From Liolophura sinensis (taxonomy: Eukaryota; Mollusca; Polyplacophora; Chitonida; Chitonidae): a DNA stretch of 64,000 nt. The notes below the pieces were generated by a model. It was not told where the DNA came from. It searched no databases and was given only the letters and a program-made list of their open reading frames with translations. The stretch is from NCBI RefSeq assembly GCF_032854445.1, contig NW_027017959.1:361001-425000 (forward strand). Reading direction: 5' to 3'. Positions 43,961 to 55,631 of the stretch are shown in pieces. The position numbers and the translations under genes are program-made. Numbering within the stretch: position 1 is the stretch's first letter; the number at the start of each line of letters is the position of its first letter.

Positions 43961-46298
43961 TTATTCTTCTTGATTTCTTTCTTGCAATTCCATTTCATAA
44001 TACTGAATTTGAAGTTTGAGTTTTTTGATCTTAAGGTCCTGAATAATCTCGGCCTTGCTTGGGTTTGGAAGTGCTTCATGCTGAACCACTGGTGCGACAG
44101 GTGAAGGTACCTCCATTAGAGCCTGTAGGTGGGTGATGTCCACTGCTTGACTGGCACTAGTGCGAGCATCCAAATATGTGATGGGCAAAGGTGCTGGTGG
44201 AAAGTATGGCATGTCAGTTGTGCTGAAATGTAGACGTATACATTTTTCTATACAAAACATACATACTATATCAAGAATACAGCTACACAACTATAACTGG
44301 CCCTTTAAAGAAACTTAAGTTGGTGGGACTTTTAAACAACAGATACAACTCAAGTTGCATAAAACGTGGTAATTATTTTCAGAAAACCAAAATGGGATTT
44401 AGTAACTTTTTAAACTTGCTTAACACAACATATATCTGAAGCACTGTGATAAATACCAAATTTATCACATTTATCACAATGTGCAATTGCACATTGCATT
44501 TTGAGAAAAATTACTTACTGAGATTCATTAAGTTGAATTAAGGTGGAATGTATGCCATCACCAACTCCAAGACAAACATTGTTCTCCCCTAGAATGGACA
44601 TTACCACCTCAGCTATAGCACTTAATGGCTTTAGTGATGGTCCCCCACCTGTAAAATAAAATAGTATATGTCCAGACAATAAGATCTTTCATTGTATTTG
44701 ATCTCAAATCATTTTAGACTTACAGCTGATGATGCAATCAATGATTTTGACAATAGGTTTTGTTATAAATAAAGATTATGTTTCAAAGTAACAATTATGT
44801 ACTACCAGTCAACTTGCAAAAAAAAAAATTAATATGAAAAATCCTTTGAACTTTCAATTCAGTGAAAGTTGACATTGAGTTGTTTAGAAATAAAAAAAAA
44901 ATAATACAAATAGGCCAATGGGGCACAGATGGTCTCTGGGTCAAAGTTTGAAACATGAACACATGAGAAGATAAAAAGTGTGCAAATGTTGGGGCAGGTT
45001 AAATGGTCTGTTTGCTAAATGCATAAATCACTGTTTATGTAACACACAGAAAGTGATTTGTTTTGATTTATTTTATTTATTTGATTGGTGTTTAATGCTC
45101 ACTCAAGAATATTTCACTTATACGACGGCGACCAGCATTACGGTGGGAGGAAACCGAGCAGAGCCCGGGAGAAACCCAAGACCATCCACAGGTTGCTGCC
45201 AACCTTCCCACGTACGGCCGGAGAGGAAGCCAGCATGAGCTGGACTTGAACTCACAGCGACCGCATTGGTGAGAGGCGCGCTAACCAACTGAGCCACGGC
45301 GGCCCCATGATTTGTTTTATGCCATACTTAACAACGTCTTGGTTATTAGATTAATCCTCACATATTCTAAAATTTCATTTATGACATGAATCTAAATATA
45401 GGTCTATTTGAATGAGTCTTTGTCCGTGGTAGTGCTCGGTATAAAAATAATATCTGGCTCATTGATAATTTTACATCTAGTCTCCACAGTTTGGAAGTCT
45501 ACATGTATTACAGAAGTGCCTACATTTCCATTTTAAATTAAATAAATCAGTTTCCCTCGTACATAAATATTCTTAAGCTTAATAAATGAACTGCTTTCAC
45601 TCACTTTACAAAAATCTAGTCAATAAAGGCCAAGTTCATCATCCTAATTTAATGTGTCGTTCACTTTGATCATTTGCAATATTATTTTTTCCAGTGCACT
45701 ACACTCCATACACCCTCAACTTCAAGTAAGAACTATGGTTTTAATTATACTCCGTGCCATTTTTGTTTTAGTACAATGTTTAAATCCTAGTCAATGTATA
45801 ACTGCATTTATGAGAGATAATCGAGCCGACAGCTCTCGAATTCCGGGTACAAACGGTTGAATTGGATTAGTTTTCAAAGGCAGTTTCGACGGTTGATTAT
45901 TTAGAAAATAACTCCCGAAACTAAAGTTTAGCGAGACTTGGTCTAATCTTATAATTATAAAATACCGTTACACTATTCCAATTAAATATTTTACATAAAA
46001 TAATTTAAGTTTACATACCCTTCGCACACCGCGCTTTCTTGTAGGCTGAGATTTCCGATTTGGTTTGGGAGAAAATATTGTGCCACTTTTTCTCCACTTC
46101 TTCTTGTGACGGCTTGACGGCTGTGAACGAGGCATTCAACCTGTCCGTCATCAACTTCCATGTAGTTTTTTTCTTTTCTGAGGTCAATCCTGGACCCAGC
46201 TTGCCCCTCAGTATGTCCTTGTATTGTGCCATGTAATTGGCGAGGCTCAAACACTCGTCGTTTGACCAGTTCGGCTTTCTTTTCCCTTTTTTCTCCAT
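43961..46298 (-). CDS. Harbinger Myb/SANT-like DNA-binding protein (NAIF1-like), 3 exons
   Basis: Inferred exons on the minus strand: 46,298-46,019, 44,648-44,519 and 44,222-43,961; the phases match and the product is 223 residues with no lesion. The N-terminal part (KRKPNWSNDECLSLANYMAQ, TTWKLMTDRLNASF, EEVEKKWHNIFSQTKSEI) is a trihelix Myb/SANT-like domain. The middle (PLSAIAEVVMSILGENN) is short, and the C-terminus (EIIQDLKIKKLKLQIQYYEM) looks coiled coil. In PIF/Harbinger systems this protein brings the transposase into the nucleus and to the transposon ends. Intron 1 contains a SINE. It converges with the transposase gene. Confidence 0.85.
45065..45307 (-). mobile_element. SINE, full length, in the Myb-like gene's first intron
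   Basis: This complete minus-strand copy has head, body and tail and is flanked by TGATTTGTTTT at 45,054-45,064 and 45,308-45,318. It was therefore retrotransposed after the Harbinger element had formed. Confidence 0.92.
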
Positions 46299-46666
46299 GT
46301 CAGATTGTGTTTACGTCGAAATGTCGTCCGTTGCTCACGTTACATTATGATGTACCAAAATTATCTTTATTATTAGAGACCTCTCTCGTTGCCACGGGAC
46401 ACGCGTTTGAGAAAAACTTATCTTTTAAGTATTTTCTTCTCTAAGAATCGTGTTAAGAAATTTTATGAATGCATTCTTAAATATTTTCTTAGCTAAGAGT
46501 AACTTCTATACTTAAGTATAAATTCTTGGCTAAATCTTAAGAATCTTTATGAATACGGGCCCAGGATTATAGTACATGTATAAATCTATATGTATATAAC
46601 TGTTTATCTATGGGTATTTATGACAATTAAAATTTATATTTTATGATATAGGCCAAAATTGACAAG

Positions 46667-48724
46667 AGGCCGCGTTTCACCCGTTACGTGTGATCATGTG
46701 CCACCTATCACTTTGATCGCCGCTCTGTTTTAATAATATCATAGATACATATTATTTGGGGTATTCCAAAAAAAGAGGAAAAAATCCAGAGAAAAAAGTC
46801 GGTTGGGTAGAGGACTCAAATACCGCAAACAATAGACAGAAATAGAATTCAACTATACCTGTAGTCATTCACTGGGTAATTACTGAACATTATAAACAGT
46901 GCAACAAAAATAAGTCCCCCCCCAAAAAAAAAAACGTTTTTTGATATTTTCTAGGTCGTCCAATTTTCAGTTTGCACACGCCCATTAGCGCACAACTGCA
47001 CCTGTACGGTAATCCTTGAATCCCGCGTCCGCCTTATTGCTGGGATAGTGTGTGCACAACTTCATTGCGATTACATATCACGGGATATACCAAACAACGT
47101 TTTGGGGGGAACTTTTGCTGCACTGTTTACGTTAGATGTAAAATATGTAGATTTGAAATAAATAGTACGGCAGCTACAGCAAATGCTGGAAAACTTCACT
47201 ATTTTTTGACATTTCATAGAATGAACATATTTGTAAAGTAAGTAGTCTTTCTGTTCTTGTTTGGATCAACTTAGTCAACTGCCAAAATATCTCACGTTTA
47301 TGAGAATTTGACCACCTTTTATGGTGAGTGTAATTTAATATATATATGTATATATATTAAGCGTCAAGTCCGACATTCCTATACCATTCATAGTCCGTAA
47401 AGTGGATAATCGCAAGATCCATTTCCACAACAACGTTTAACACTAACTCCCGAAGACAAAGGTATGTAAGAAATTACACAAATAATTAATTTCCATTCCA
47501 GAAATCTTTGTAGCTGTCTTCAAGGTCTACACATAAATCTCTTTTACGCCTACCCGTCTGAACCATCATTGACATCTTTGATGGTGTTTTGTGAAAACCT
47601 CCAGATTTAATAAGATAAGTAACTTTCAAGTTCATTATGGATCTTAAAATTAGAATAATATTGATACGAAATGGAAAAATAAACCCAAGCGTTGGATGCC
47701 AAACTCTTTACAGAGCTACACTCTGAAAAATTATTACATCTGATTGTGATAAAAACAGTCAACGTGCATACAAAAATGATGCAAGTTTGTCACTAAGTTA
47801 TTATCTGACATATAGAACCTAGTTGTGTAGAAACACAACTGTAAATTAAACTATTGCGTTGGACTAGAGAGCAACTTCTACTTGAAGAAAAAATAGTGTG
47901 TGTCTGCATGGACGCTGACGCTGAAAAGAGTTTTTATGATGTTTATTTGCTTTGAGTATGTCACTATGAGCTAAAACATTGGCTATAATTTGCTTTTTGA
48001 AAAATATTATCGCGTGCCAGAGTAGGCCCATGCTTTAATCTGTACCAATTTGTTTTCTACCTAAATGAAGGACTACGTGACGGGTTGAATATTGTGAAAG
48101 GTAAACTTAGTGTTACAACAACGACAACAATGTGAAAATTTTGTGTACCGTACTTGATCTCCTGAAAGCTTTCGGGTGGTTCTTGGTCGACACATTCAAA
48201 CACATAACAAAGTTCCGTGCGTCATACTAAATCGATCTGTCATAACGAAAGACAATTTGAAAAACCTACAGCGATACACTGTTTGCTGTAGTTTTGCAAA
48301 TGGCGGCAAGTGTTCCTTACAACTGCCATAATATCCCCGCCTCAATCTTTGGCAGCCATTTATGATGAGTGAAATTTGATTTTCATACCAGAAATATTTC
48401 AAATTATCTTCAAGTTCACCATGTCAGTCTTTTTTACACCTAACCCTCTGAACCATCATTAACATCTTTCATGATGTTTTGTGGAAAGCTGTATATGTAA
48501 TAAAATAAGTGACTTCCAAGTTCATTAGGGTTTTCGAATTGAAAATAAGTGATAATCATGTTGAATGAAAAAATAAACATAAGTGTTGGATGGCAAACTC
48601 CTCACATGGCCACAATTTCAAAGATTATTGCCTCTGACGTTTTTAAAACACAGTCCATGTGCATATCAAAAACTGATGAAAGTGATCCACTGTTCATTTT
48701 TTGCAATGTTTTCAAGCACAATAA
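46667..48724. repeat. Unassigned AT-rich sequence with a ~315-bp direct repeat pair
   Basis: 47,490-47,800 and 48,375-48,700 are diverged direct copies (shared CTGAACCATCATT, GTTTTGTG, TTCAAGTTCATTA / TTCCAAGTTCATTA, GTTGGATGCCAAACTC / GTTGGATGGCAAACTC). A short TATATATGTATATATATTA run lies at about 47,340. No gene is recognised. Confidence 0.6.
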
Positions 48725-48813
48725 GGAATGAATGATTATGGCTGAACATTTTAAAAAAATAGTATACGTGGAACGATACCTTTTTATCTATAAATATTTA
48801 AGACAATTAAAAC

Positions 48814-49861
48814 TTATATTTCATGATATACGCCTATGCCCTTCAAATATTTTATGACAAGATCGCCAGCGATGCTGTCAAATAAATCATATGTAGAGTT
48901 GACCGTATAGAATCTTTGCCGAACATGGGCAAAGTCCACACAGTCAACCAAAATATGTTTGATACCGTATTCCGCATCACATCCAACACATTCGGGAGCA
49001 ATGCTCCCATCTAAGATGAAATTGTGTGTTAGATGAGACTGCCCAACGCGATACCTCGTTAAAACTACTTGGTCTCTACGAGACATTTGACAAGTATAGG
49101 CATTGTATGACAGGATGGATAGCATGCAGTTTATTATGGATCTGCAAGACCCATTCACCCTGCCAAAGTCGACGAATATATTTAAGAATATTAGACTTTA
49201 TGTCAGTGTACGGTATTTTAACCCGAGATACAGGTTTATACAGGGCAGCTTTCGCTTCCCTGTCCAAGGCTGTGTTTCCATGGATACCAGTGTGACTTGG
49301 TATCCAACAGAAGATAATATCTTTACCTCTTTTAATTAGTTTTCTATGCTTGAATATGATCTCAAGTATCAATGGATTTTTAAATTTATCATTCCGAATT
49401 GCCAAAAGGCAAGACAGCGAGTCGCTGCATATCACTGCCCTCTGGACATACCCAGAGGAAGCATATGATAAGGCCAGGAGTATAGCTCCGGCCTCTGCAG
49501 AAAAGACAGAAGATGAAGGTGGCAGACGAAGAGAAGTGATCCGCTGATCTAAGCCAGCCGCAATCGCAACCGCAACCCTGTCCCCATCCTTTGACCCGTC
49601 AGTATATATAAATTTATAATCCATATAATCAGTCTTGATTTCAGCAAAACTTTCCTGAATTCTAAGCGGATTTATATTGGATTTATTATATTTACGTAGA
49701 TCAAATATTAGTTTAGGGTGTGGGAGAAGCCATGGAGGAGACTCCGGAAAAGTAACCGGAGCTATGTCCCAAAGTTTAATGTTGGCTCCCACAATATGGT
49801 CCTGTATGCGAAGACCAAACGGAGGGATCTTGTCAGGACATTTATTAAATTTATCTACATA
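48814..49861 (-). pseudogene. LINE RNase H and C-terminal domain, one frameshift
   Basis: The RNase H domain shows YTDGSKDG (Asp), FSAEAGAILLAL (Glu), CSDSLSCLLAI (Asp) and GNTALDREAK (Asp). After a frameshift between about 49,080 and 49,150 the C-terminus continues MSRRDQVVLTRYRVGQSHLT, CVGCDAEYGIKHILVDC, a Cys-Cys-His-Cys-like motif. The presence of RNase H supports an I-type rather than a jockey-type element. The + strand frames here are mirror images. Confidence 0.88.
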
Positions 49862-51445
49862 CAGTCCTGGAAAAAAGTTTGGAATATTGGTGAATTTCAC
49901 ACCATCTCCACGAAGAGCATGGTTCGTTGCGTTCAGGTCAATAATCTGTCGATTGGTTTCACTTGGACTAGTCTTTATGATGCATTATCAATAGTTTCCT
50001 CAAACCAAAACATTTCTAAATGTTATAGGAGACGAGTTTTTCACGATATTCTGAAAGCGCCCCAAACAAGTGCAGAAATTCAGTGAAACCCATGTATTTT
50101 ATTACGAGCTGTAACTTTTATTCGATTGGAAATATGTCTACAATACTTGGTAAGTTAAATATGCAAAACACTAACAATACAGAAAATTAATTTAGTACTT
50201 GGTGTGCCCACCCCTCGCATTGTACAATGCGCGCACACGTCTTGGCATACTGGCAACTAAGGAAGTCAAAGTTTCTTCCGGTATATCTCTCCAGCAAGTG
50301 AGCACAGCACGAGTTAGTTCAGCCACGTTCGTTGGGGCTTCATCCAGGTTATTCAACCCACGGGAAACTTCCGCCCGCAAGTTCTCAATTGGGTTCATAT
50401 CCGGTGAAATGGCTGGCCACTGCATGTGCTCAACACCCTCCTGTTACAGAAAATTCCGTATCAGTTCGGTCCGATGCGGCGTGGCGTTGTCGTCCTGATA
50501 CACAAAGTTTGTCCTGAATTGTTGCCGAGCAAATGGGAGAATTATCGTTTCCAGAATCCGTTAATATTGATGCTGGTTCATGTGTCCATCCAAGACGTGC
50601 AGGTCGCATTTACCAGTGCTATGAAAAGCACCCCAGACGGTGACCCCACCGCCCCCGCCTTGGACTCTGGGCATGATGCAATCTTCGTTCAGAGCCTCGT
50701 GGGCCTGACGACGCACCATCACACGGCCATCTTCCCGGTAGACGACAAAACGAGACTCATCACTGAATATCACGTGTCGCCAGTGTCCCACCTGCCAGTT
50801 CAGGTGTTCCTGCGCCCAGGATAAGCGTGCCTGGCGGTGTCGACGCTGTAGCAAAGGCTTCCTCTTAGGCCTCCTTACCAAATTCCCAGCAGTCAACAGT
50901 CTGGATCGCACTAAGCGGCTTGACACAGGAGTATTGGTAAATCTCATCGAGTCAGCGCGTATCTGGTTGGAACTCTTCGTACGGCCATTGCGGCAAAGTC
51001 TCACCAGATACCGGTCCTCTCTCTCGGTGGTCTTTCGTGGCCGACCAGACCTCGGTCTAGACGTCGGCACACCCGTCTGTAGGTGTCGCTTAAAGATTTT
51101 GGAGCACTCAGTTGACGTCTCATGATCACAGCAGTATTGTTGGAAACACTCTGGAGCACTGGCATGCCTTAACCGAGCTTTTATAAGAGTTACAAGGTTA
51201 AATTATAATCATGTCTACGTACATGACTTTTTCACTGAGAAATGGATGGTCATGCTTTGTCCCAACTGTAATTTTGCTCAGGTGACACAAGCAATAATGG
51301 TGTGTATGAGCTGAAAGGGGACATAATCCACTACATTTTCCACCCAAACAAGAATGTGTGCATTCAATGTAAGGCGCACAAAAGTATGTTTCTGGTAAAT
51401 GCTATCATCAGTGAAAACAATATTCCAAACTTTTTTCCAGGACTG
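49862..51445 (-). mobile_element. Tc1-like transposon inside the LINE
   Basis: The element is 1,584 bp long with 28-bp perfect ends starting CAGTCCTGGAAAAAAGTTTG and TA duplications at 49,860-49,861 and 51,446-51,447. Removing the element and one TA rejoins the LINE frame exactly (CIVNPYY then VDKFNKCPD). Confidence 0.96.
50192..51123 (-). pseudogene. Tc1-like transposase, two stops and an N-terminal frameshift
   Basis: The main frame reads RPRSGRPRKTTEREDRYLVR (paired-like DNA-binding part), IFSDESRFVVY (first Asp), QDDNATPHRTELI (second Asp) and SPDMNPIENL (Glu). The ATG at 51,123 is followed within a few bases by a 1-nt shift. TAA codons at 50,563-50,561 and in IRNFL-stop-QEGV (about 50,442) interrupt the same frame. 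It is a different subfamily from the elements at 9.7 kb and 54.1 kb. 49,900-50,190 is element sequence without coding capacity. Confidence 0.9.
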
Positions 51446-52600
51446 TAATATGGATTGACAATACAGTCGTAGGCAGGGTTTGTTGGATGAGCTTTAAGCT
51501 TTGTAGCATATTGAAGGCTCAGTTTTATACGTCGATGATATAAAAAAGGCTCATTTCCCTCCACGTATAAACTTTCTACTGGTGAGGTTCTAAAAGCACC
51601 AAGGCTGAGCCTCAAACCTTGGTGATGAACAGGATCCAACATTTTAATATACGACTTCCTAGCGGATCCATAGTCTAATTTAGACCTCACCAGAGAACGA
51701 TATAAGTTAGGTAAAACTGATCGGTCAGCACCCCGATCGGTGCTATACACGACCTTATATCGAGAGCCTTTGTACATTTCGCTTTAACCATTTTAATATG
51801 AGGTATAACAGATAGCTCACTATCAAATATTATACCTACATATTTTATTTCTCCAACAATTTTAATCTGTTCACCACAAAAATTAAGTTCAGGGTCAAGA
51901 TGAAGTTTCTGTTTATTACAAAAATGCATACCGACGGTTTTGACCGTTGAAAATCAAAAACCGTTTTCAGTTGCTCATTTCCTGATCTCATTGAGACAAA
52001 ACTGCAACTGACGTTCGATATTATTCATATTCTTAGTTCGGTAGCATATAAGGAAATCATCCACGTATAAAGGACCCTCTGTGCCAGATGTTAATGCTTT
52101 TGCTAGGCTATTTATTTTTATGCTACACAGAGTTGGTGATAAAATGCTGCCCTGGCGTACACCCATTTCCCGTTTATAAGAGTCAGAAAGCGTGGACCCA
52201 ACCCGTACCTTAAACTGAAGATCAGATAAAAATTCGGATATAAATATTGGTAATCGACCTTTAAGACACATATCCGCGAAGCCTTTTAAAATACCATATT
52301 TCCATGTGGTGTCGTAGGCCTTTTCAAGTTCGAAAAATATGGACACCACGTTTGTTATTGATGAAGCCATTGCGAATAAAAGTTTCGAATCGAACAAGGT
52401 GATCCATTGTAGATCTATCTTGCCGAAAACGACATTGAATATTAGAGTAACTTGTTGGTTTCAAGAAACCAAACAAGTCTATCGTTAATCATCCGTTCCA
52501 TAGTCTTACAGACACAGCTTGTAAGAGCTATGGGACGGTAATTATTTGGATCAGTATGGTCCTTACCCGGTTGGGGAACCGGGATAATACACGCCTCCCA
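51446..52600 (-). pseudogene. LINE reverse transcriptase domain, broken frames
   Basis: The order along the minus strand is PVPQPGKDHTDPNNYRPIAL (fingers), ELEKAYDTTW (motif A, catalytic Asp), MGVRQGSILSPTLCSI (motif B), LYVDDFLICY (motif C with the YVDD pair) and the thumb. Frames break near 52,440, 51,930 and 51,780. The enzyme copies the element RNA at the nicked target. The YVDD residues survive. Confidence 0.85.
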
Positions 52601-52601
52601 A

Positions 52602-53726
52602 ATGAAAAAGTTAGAGGTTGAGAGAGATGAGAAACCGGGTCCTTCCGGTAGACAGGGTTCAGGATTTGATGTGACCAAATACATTCGGTTAGTTCCATCC
52701 TTTCAGGAAAAAGAGGTGGATAAATATTTTCTGCATTTTGAGAAAATTGCAAATAGTTTGAAGTGGCCTAAAGAGTTCTGGACTATGTTGTTACAGAGTG
52801 TGCTAATTGGAAAGGCCAGGGAAATTTACACTCAGTTAAGTGTAGAGAATACTTCCAATTATGACTATGTGAAAGAGGTAATTTTGAAGGGTTATGAATT
52901 GGTGCCTGAAGCTTACCGCCAGAAATTTCGTAACTATGAAAAAGGTAGAGATCAGACATACGTTGAGTTTGGTCGAGCTAAGGAGCAGTTGTTTGATCGC
53001 TGGTGTATAGCCAAGAAAAAAGGGAAGGATTTTGAAAGTTTGCGTCAGCTTGTGCTGGTAGAAGAGTTCAAGCGTTGTATTAATAATGATGTAAAGGTGT
53101 TCGTTGATGAGCAGAAGGCGAGTACACTTGAAGAGGCAGGCAGTTTAGCTGATGATTATTCCTTGACACATAAGGTTACATACACGGGTAAGCCATTTAA
53201 TTCATTTACACGTAGAAATACCCAGTCACATGCAACAGGTAGAGGTAGCTCTACACAGAAGAGTTCTACACCAGGCTCCAATGGTTCTACAGCTCATGGT
53301 TCACGTAGTTCAGATTGGAATGGTAGTCCTCGAAATAGGGTCACTTGTAATTTTTGCAAGCGGGTAGGTCACGTGATGAGTGAACGTTACAAGTTGAAAA
53401 GGATACGGGAAGCTCAGAATGAGTCTAAGCCCACAGGTCTTTGTGTTGCAATGCACAAAACATTGCCGGAAGTTACATCAGCAGTTAAAAGCAGATCTGA
53501 GTTAGCTGATACGGGATTGGATAAGATTCCCAAATGCTCTATGGATAGCTTCGCTCCGTTTATCAATTCTGGTTCAGTGTCGCTTAGAAGCGACATGTCT
53601 TGTGCTACCCCTATAAAGATAATAAGGGATACTGGGGCATCTCAGTCTCTGTTGTTGATGAATACTCTGCCCTTTTCTGAAGAGTCATACTCTGGGGTTC
53701 GTGCCCTTATTAGAGGTGTAGTCTAG
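52602..53726 (+). pseudogene. Gypsy gag with protease start
   Basis: This frame of about 374 codons holds a capsid-like region (YIRLVPSFQEKEVDKYFLHF, SLKWPKEFWTMLLQSVLIGK, VKEVILKGYELVPEAYRQKF) and a knuckle CNFCKRVGHVMSERYKLK, in which the expected last Cys is Arg. It ends with the protease signature IIRDTGASQSLLL (Asp-Thr-Gly) and a stop at 53,724. The protease continues in another frame from about 53,727 (SDFVSVPLHDIYL), so a 1-nt shift separates them. The Cys-to-Arg change would be expected to weaken RNA packaging. Confidence 0.85.
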
Positions 53727-54089
53727 TGACTTTGTCAGTGTTCCCCTTCATGATATTTATTTGTCATCAGATTTGATATCTGGACCTGTCAGGGTAGGCA
53801 TAAAGTCTTCATTACCTTTTGAGGGTATTCATTTGTTGTTGGGAAATGACTTAGCACATGATAAAGTTACTGTTGATCCCTTAATGGTTGATAAGCCTTC
53901 TCTGAATTCAGTCACAGAGCCAGTTGTAAGCGAGATAGCGGGTTTATATCCGTCCTGTGTTGTTACAAGAGCTATGTCTAGAAAAGTCAGTACTGACCAG
54001 GGTAGTACTGTTGATTTGAGCGAGACTTTTCTCAACAACATGTTTGATGGAGATTCTTCCAAATTAGACAGCCAGCAGGAAGTAAACTA
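53727..54089 (+). pseudogene. Gypsy protease end and spacer
   Basis: The frame reads LISGPVRVGIKSSLPFEGIH, LLLGNDLAHDKV and PSCVVTRAMSRK, typical of the region after the Gypsy-class protease. It is cut by the Tc1-like element at 54,090. Confidence 0.75.
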
Positions 54090-55629
54090 TCAGGCAAAAG
54101 AAAGGTTTCACCCACTTCTTGAGCCCATAAAACAAAAACAAAGGCAGATATAAGAATTAAGAAGATTGGTTTATAAACAGAAATCATTGTGAAATATTCT
54201 CTCAAAAAGGCTTTAAAATATTGGCATTCAATTGGCCACAAAACACAATGAAAGAGACAAGGGGTCAGAAAAAAAATTACACAAATGTAAAGTTAACTGG
54301 CAAGTGCATGTAAAGTCACAGTATCCACAGAAATGAAGGACTACAGTCATCAGTGGCGAGTGTGGCCATCCTAGGCATCAATGCAAGCAAGCACACGCCT
54401 CCGCATTGACGTCGTCAGTCGCCGGATGACGTCAACAGGGATAACGTTCCATGGGTTTAACAGAGCTTGCTCAAGTTCCTGTTGGTTAGTTGGAGGAGGC
54501 ACCAGCTGTCTCAAACGGCGGTCAAGGTGATCCCAGAGATGCTCAGTGGGGTTCATGTCTGTTGAGTTGGCTGGCCAGGGCAACACGATGACGTTTGCGG
54601 TCTCGAGGTAGTCTGTAACAATGCGGGCAGTGTGAGGTCTTGCGTTGTCGTGTTGCAAGATCGATCCTTTTGGCTGTCGTTGGAGGAAAGGAACGACGAC
54701 AGGTCTCAGTACCTCATCAACGTATCGCTGGCCAGTCAGATTACCTTGCACAATAACCAGCTGCGTCTTCATTTGGCCACAAATCCCTCCCCAAACCATG
54801 ACGCCTCCGCCTCCAAACGGATAAACCTCTCTTACGCAGTTTGGCGCGAGACGCTCGCCTCTTCGTCGGAAAACTCGAACTCTGCCATCGTTCCTGAATA
54901 GACAGAACCTGCTCTCGTCTGTAAACAGCACTCTCGCCCAGTCACGTCGCTGCCACCGACGTACAATACGTGCCCATCGCAATCTGCGTTGACGGTGTAA
55001 AAGGGTCAAGGCCATCCCACGGAAGGGGCGGTAAGGTCGTAAACCAGCTGAACGAAGACGACGCAGTGTTGTTCTAGGGCTGATGACATGGCCTAGTGCC
55101 GTCGCCGCTGTTGATGTCGCCGTGACGAATCGGTTTCGGAGGTGGATCTGCCGGATGTAGCGATCTTCAGCCACAGTTGTTACCCTCGGTCTTCCCGATC
55201 TTGGTCTGTCTTGGGTCTGGCCTGTCTGCTGATAGCGTATCAACAACCTCCTGATGGTGGTTTGGCTGCAGTTGAACGTTCTTGCAATGTGACGTTGCGA
55301 GACTCCTATGGTGGACACACCGATGGCCTGGTCTCGTTGCGCATGCGTTGTCTTGGCATATTGTTTGTGTTTTTTCGGTCACTGAATGTCTGCTCTTTCG
55401 AGCAAGAGTATTTATGCAACATTACCACACGTGCATCACGAGCCATGCCTCAAAAGGACGTTTTGCATGTAGTCGCATTTTCACAATTCCAATTGCTGCG
55501 TTCGTGACGATGCGTTCTGGTAGAGGAAACGATGCAGTCATACACTAAGTCCTGCTTAGAATCAAACCCGGAACCGCGCTTTTACTGTTTTTATGACAAA
55601 AAATACGGTGAAACCTTTCTTTTGCCCGG
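54090..55629 (-). mobile_element. Tc1-like transposon inside the Gypsy element
   Basis: The ends share GGCAAAAGAAAGGTTTCACC in inverted orientation (54,093 and 55,627), with TA at 54,088-54,089 and 55,630-55,631. The element is 1,540 bp long. It is a different subfamily from the other two. Confidence 0.93.
54371..55359 (-). pseudogene. Tc1-like transposase, nearly intact
   Basis: An uninterrupted frame of about 315 codons ends at 54,371. It has a helix-turn-helix region (GVSQRHIARTFNCSQTTIRR), a GRPR motif (RPRSGRPRVTT), first Asp in LFTDESRF, second Asp in QHDNARPHTAR and Glu in DMNPTEHLWD. The likely true start is the ATG at 55,359 (MPRQRMRNE), separated from the long frame by a 1- or 2-nt shift near 55,325. 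If translation began inside the long frame (GTG at 55,318 or a later codon), part of the DNA-binding domain would be lost. It is the best-preserved transposase in the window. Confidence 0.9.
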
Positions 55630-55631
55630 TA

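Larger units (their letters stand above)
41211..46561 (+). mobile_element. PIF/Harbinger transposon, two genes, complete ends
   Basis: The element is 5,351 bp long. Its ends read GGCCCGTAGTCATAAAGATT and, inverted, GGCCCGTATTCATAAAGATT; further TTCTTAAG copies lie inside both ends. A 3-bp CAG duplication is at 41,208-41,210 and 46,562-46,564, matching the 3-bp duplications of this superfamily; a 5-bp CCAGG reading is also possible. It carries a transposase on + and a Myb/SANT-like protein on -, the usual two-gene set, here facing each other. Confidence 0.93.
41024..46654 (-). mobile_element. 5'-truncated LINE insertion, split by a Harbinger transposon
   Basis: The 3' tail is a GAAT run (41,024-41,040) followed by LINE 3' untranslated sequence to 41,210; the other part is 46,562-46,654, which matches the 3' untranslated region after 48,814 (TTTATCTATGGGTATTTATG against TTTATCTATAAATATTTAAG). 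A perfect 12-bp duplication, AAAATTGACAAG, flanks the whole at 41,012-41,023 and 46,655-46,666. Confidence 0.88.
48725..52600 (-). mobile_element. 3' half of an I-like LINE, split by a Tc1-like element
   Basis: On the minus strand, from 52,600 down: reverse transcriptase, thumb, RNase H, a C-terminal zinc-finger-like region, 3' untranslated region, and a GAAT-type tail at 48,725-48,735. It is the same family as 1-1,906, which overlaps it over about 75 bp of reverse transcriptase. The 5' side stops at 52,600, where Gypsy sequence begins without an LTR, so a rearrangement has removed the rest. Confidence 0.9.

Noticed and set aside
49026-50086. Several + strand frames of 60-120 codons
   Set aside because: They are antisense shadows of the LINE RNase H region and noncoding parts of the Tc1-like element.
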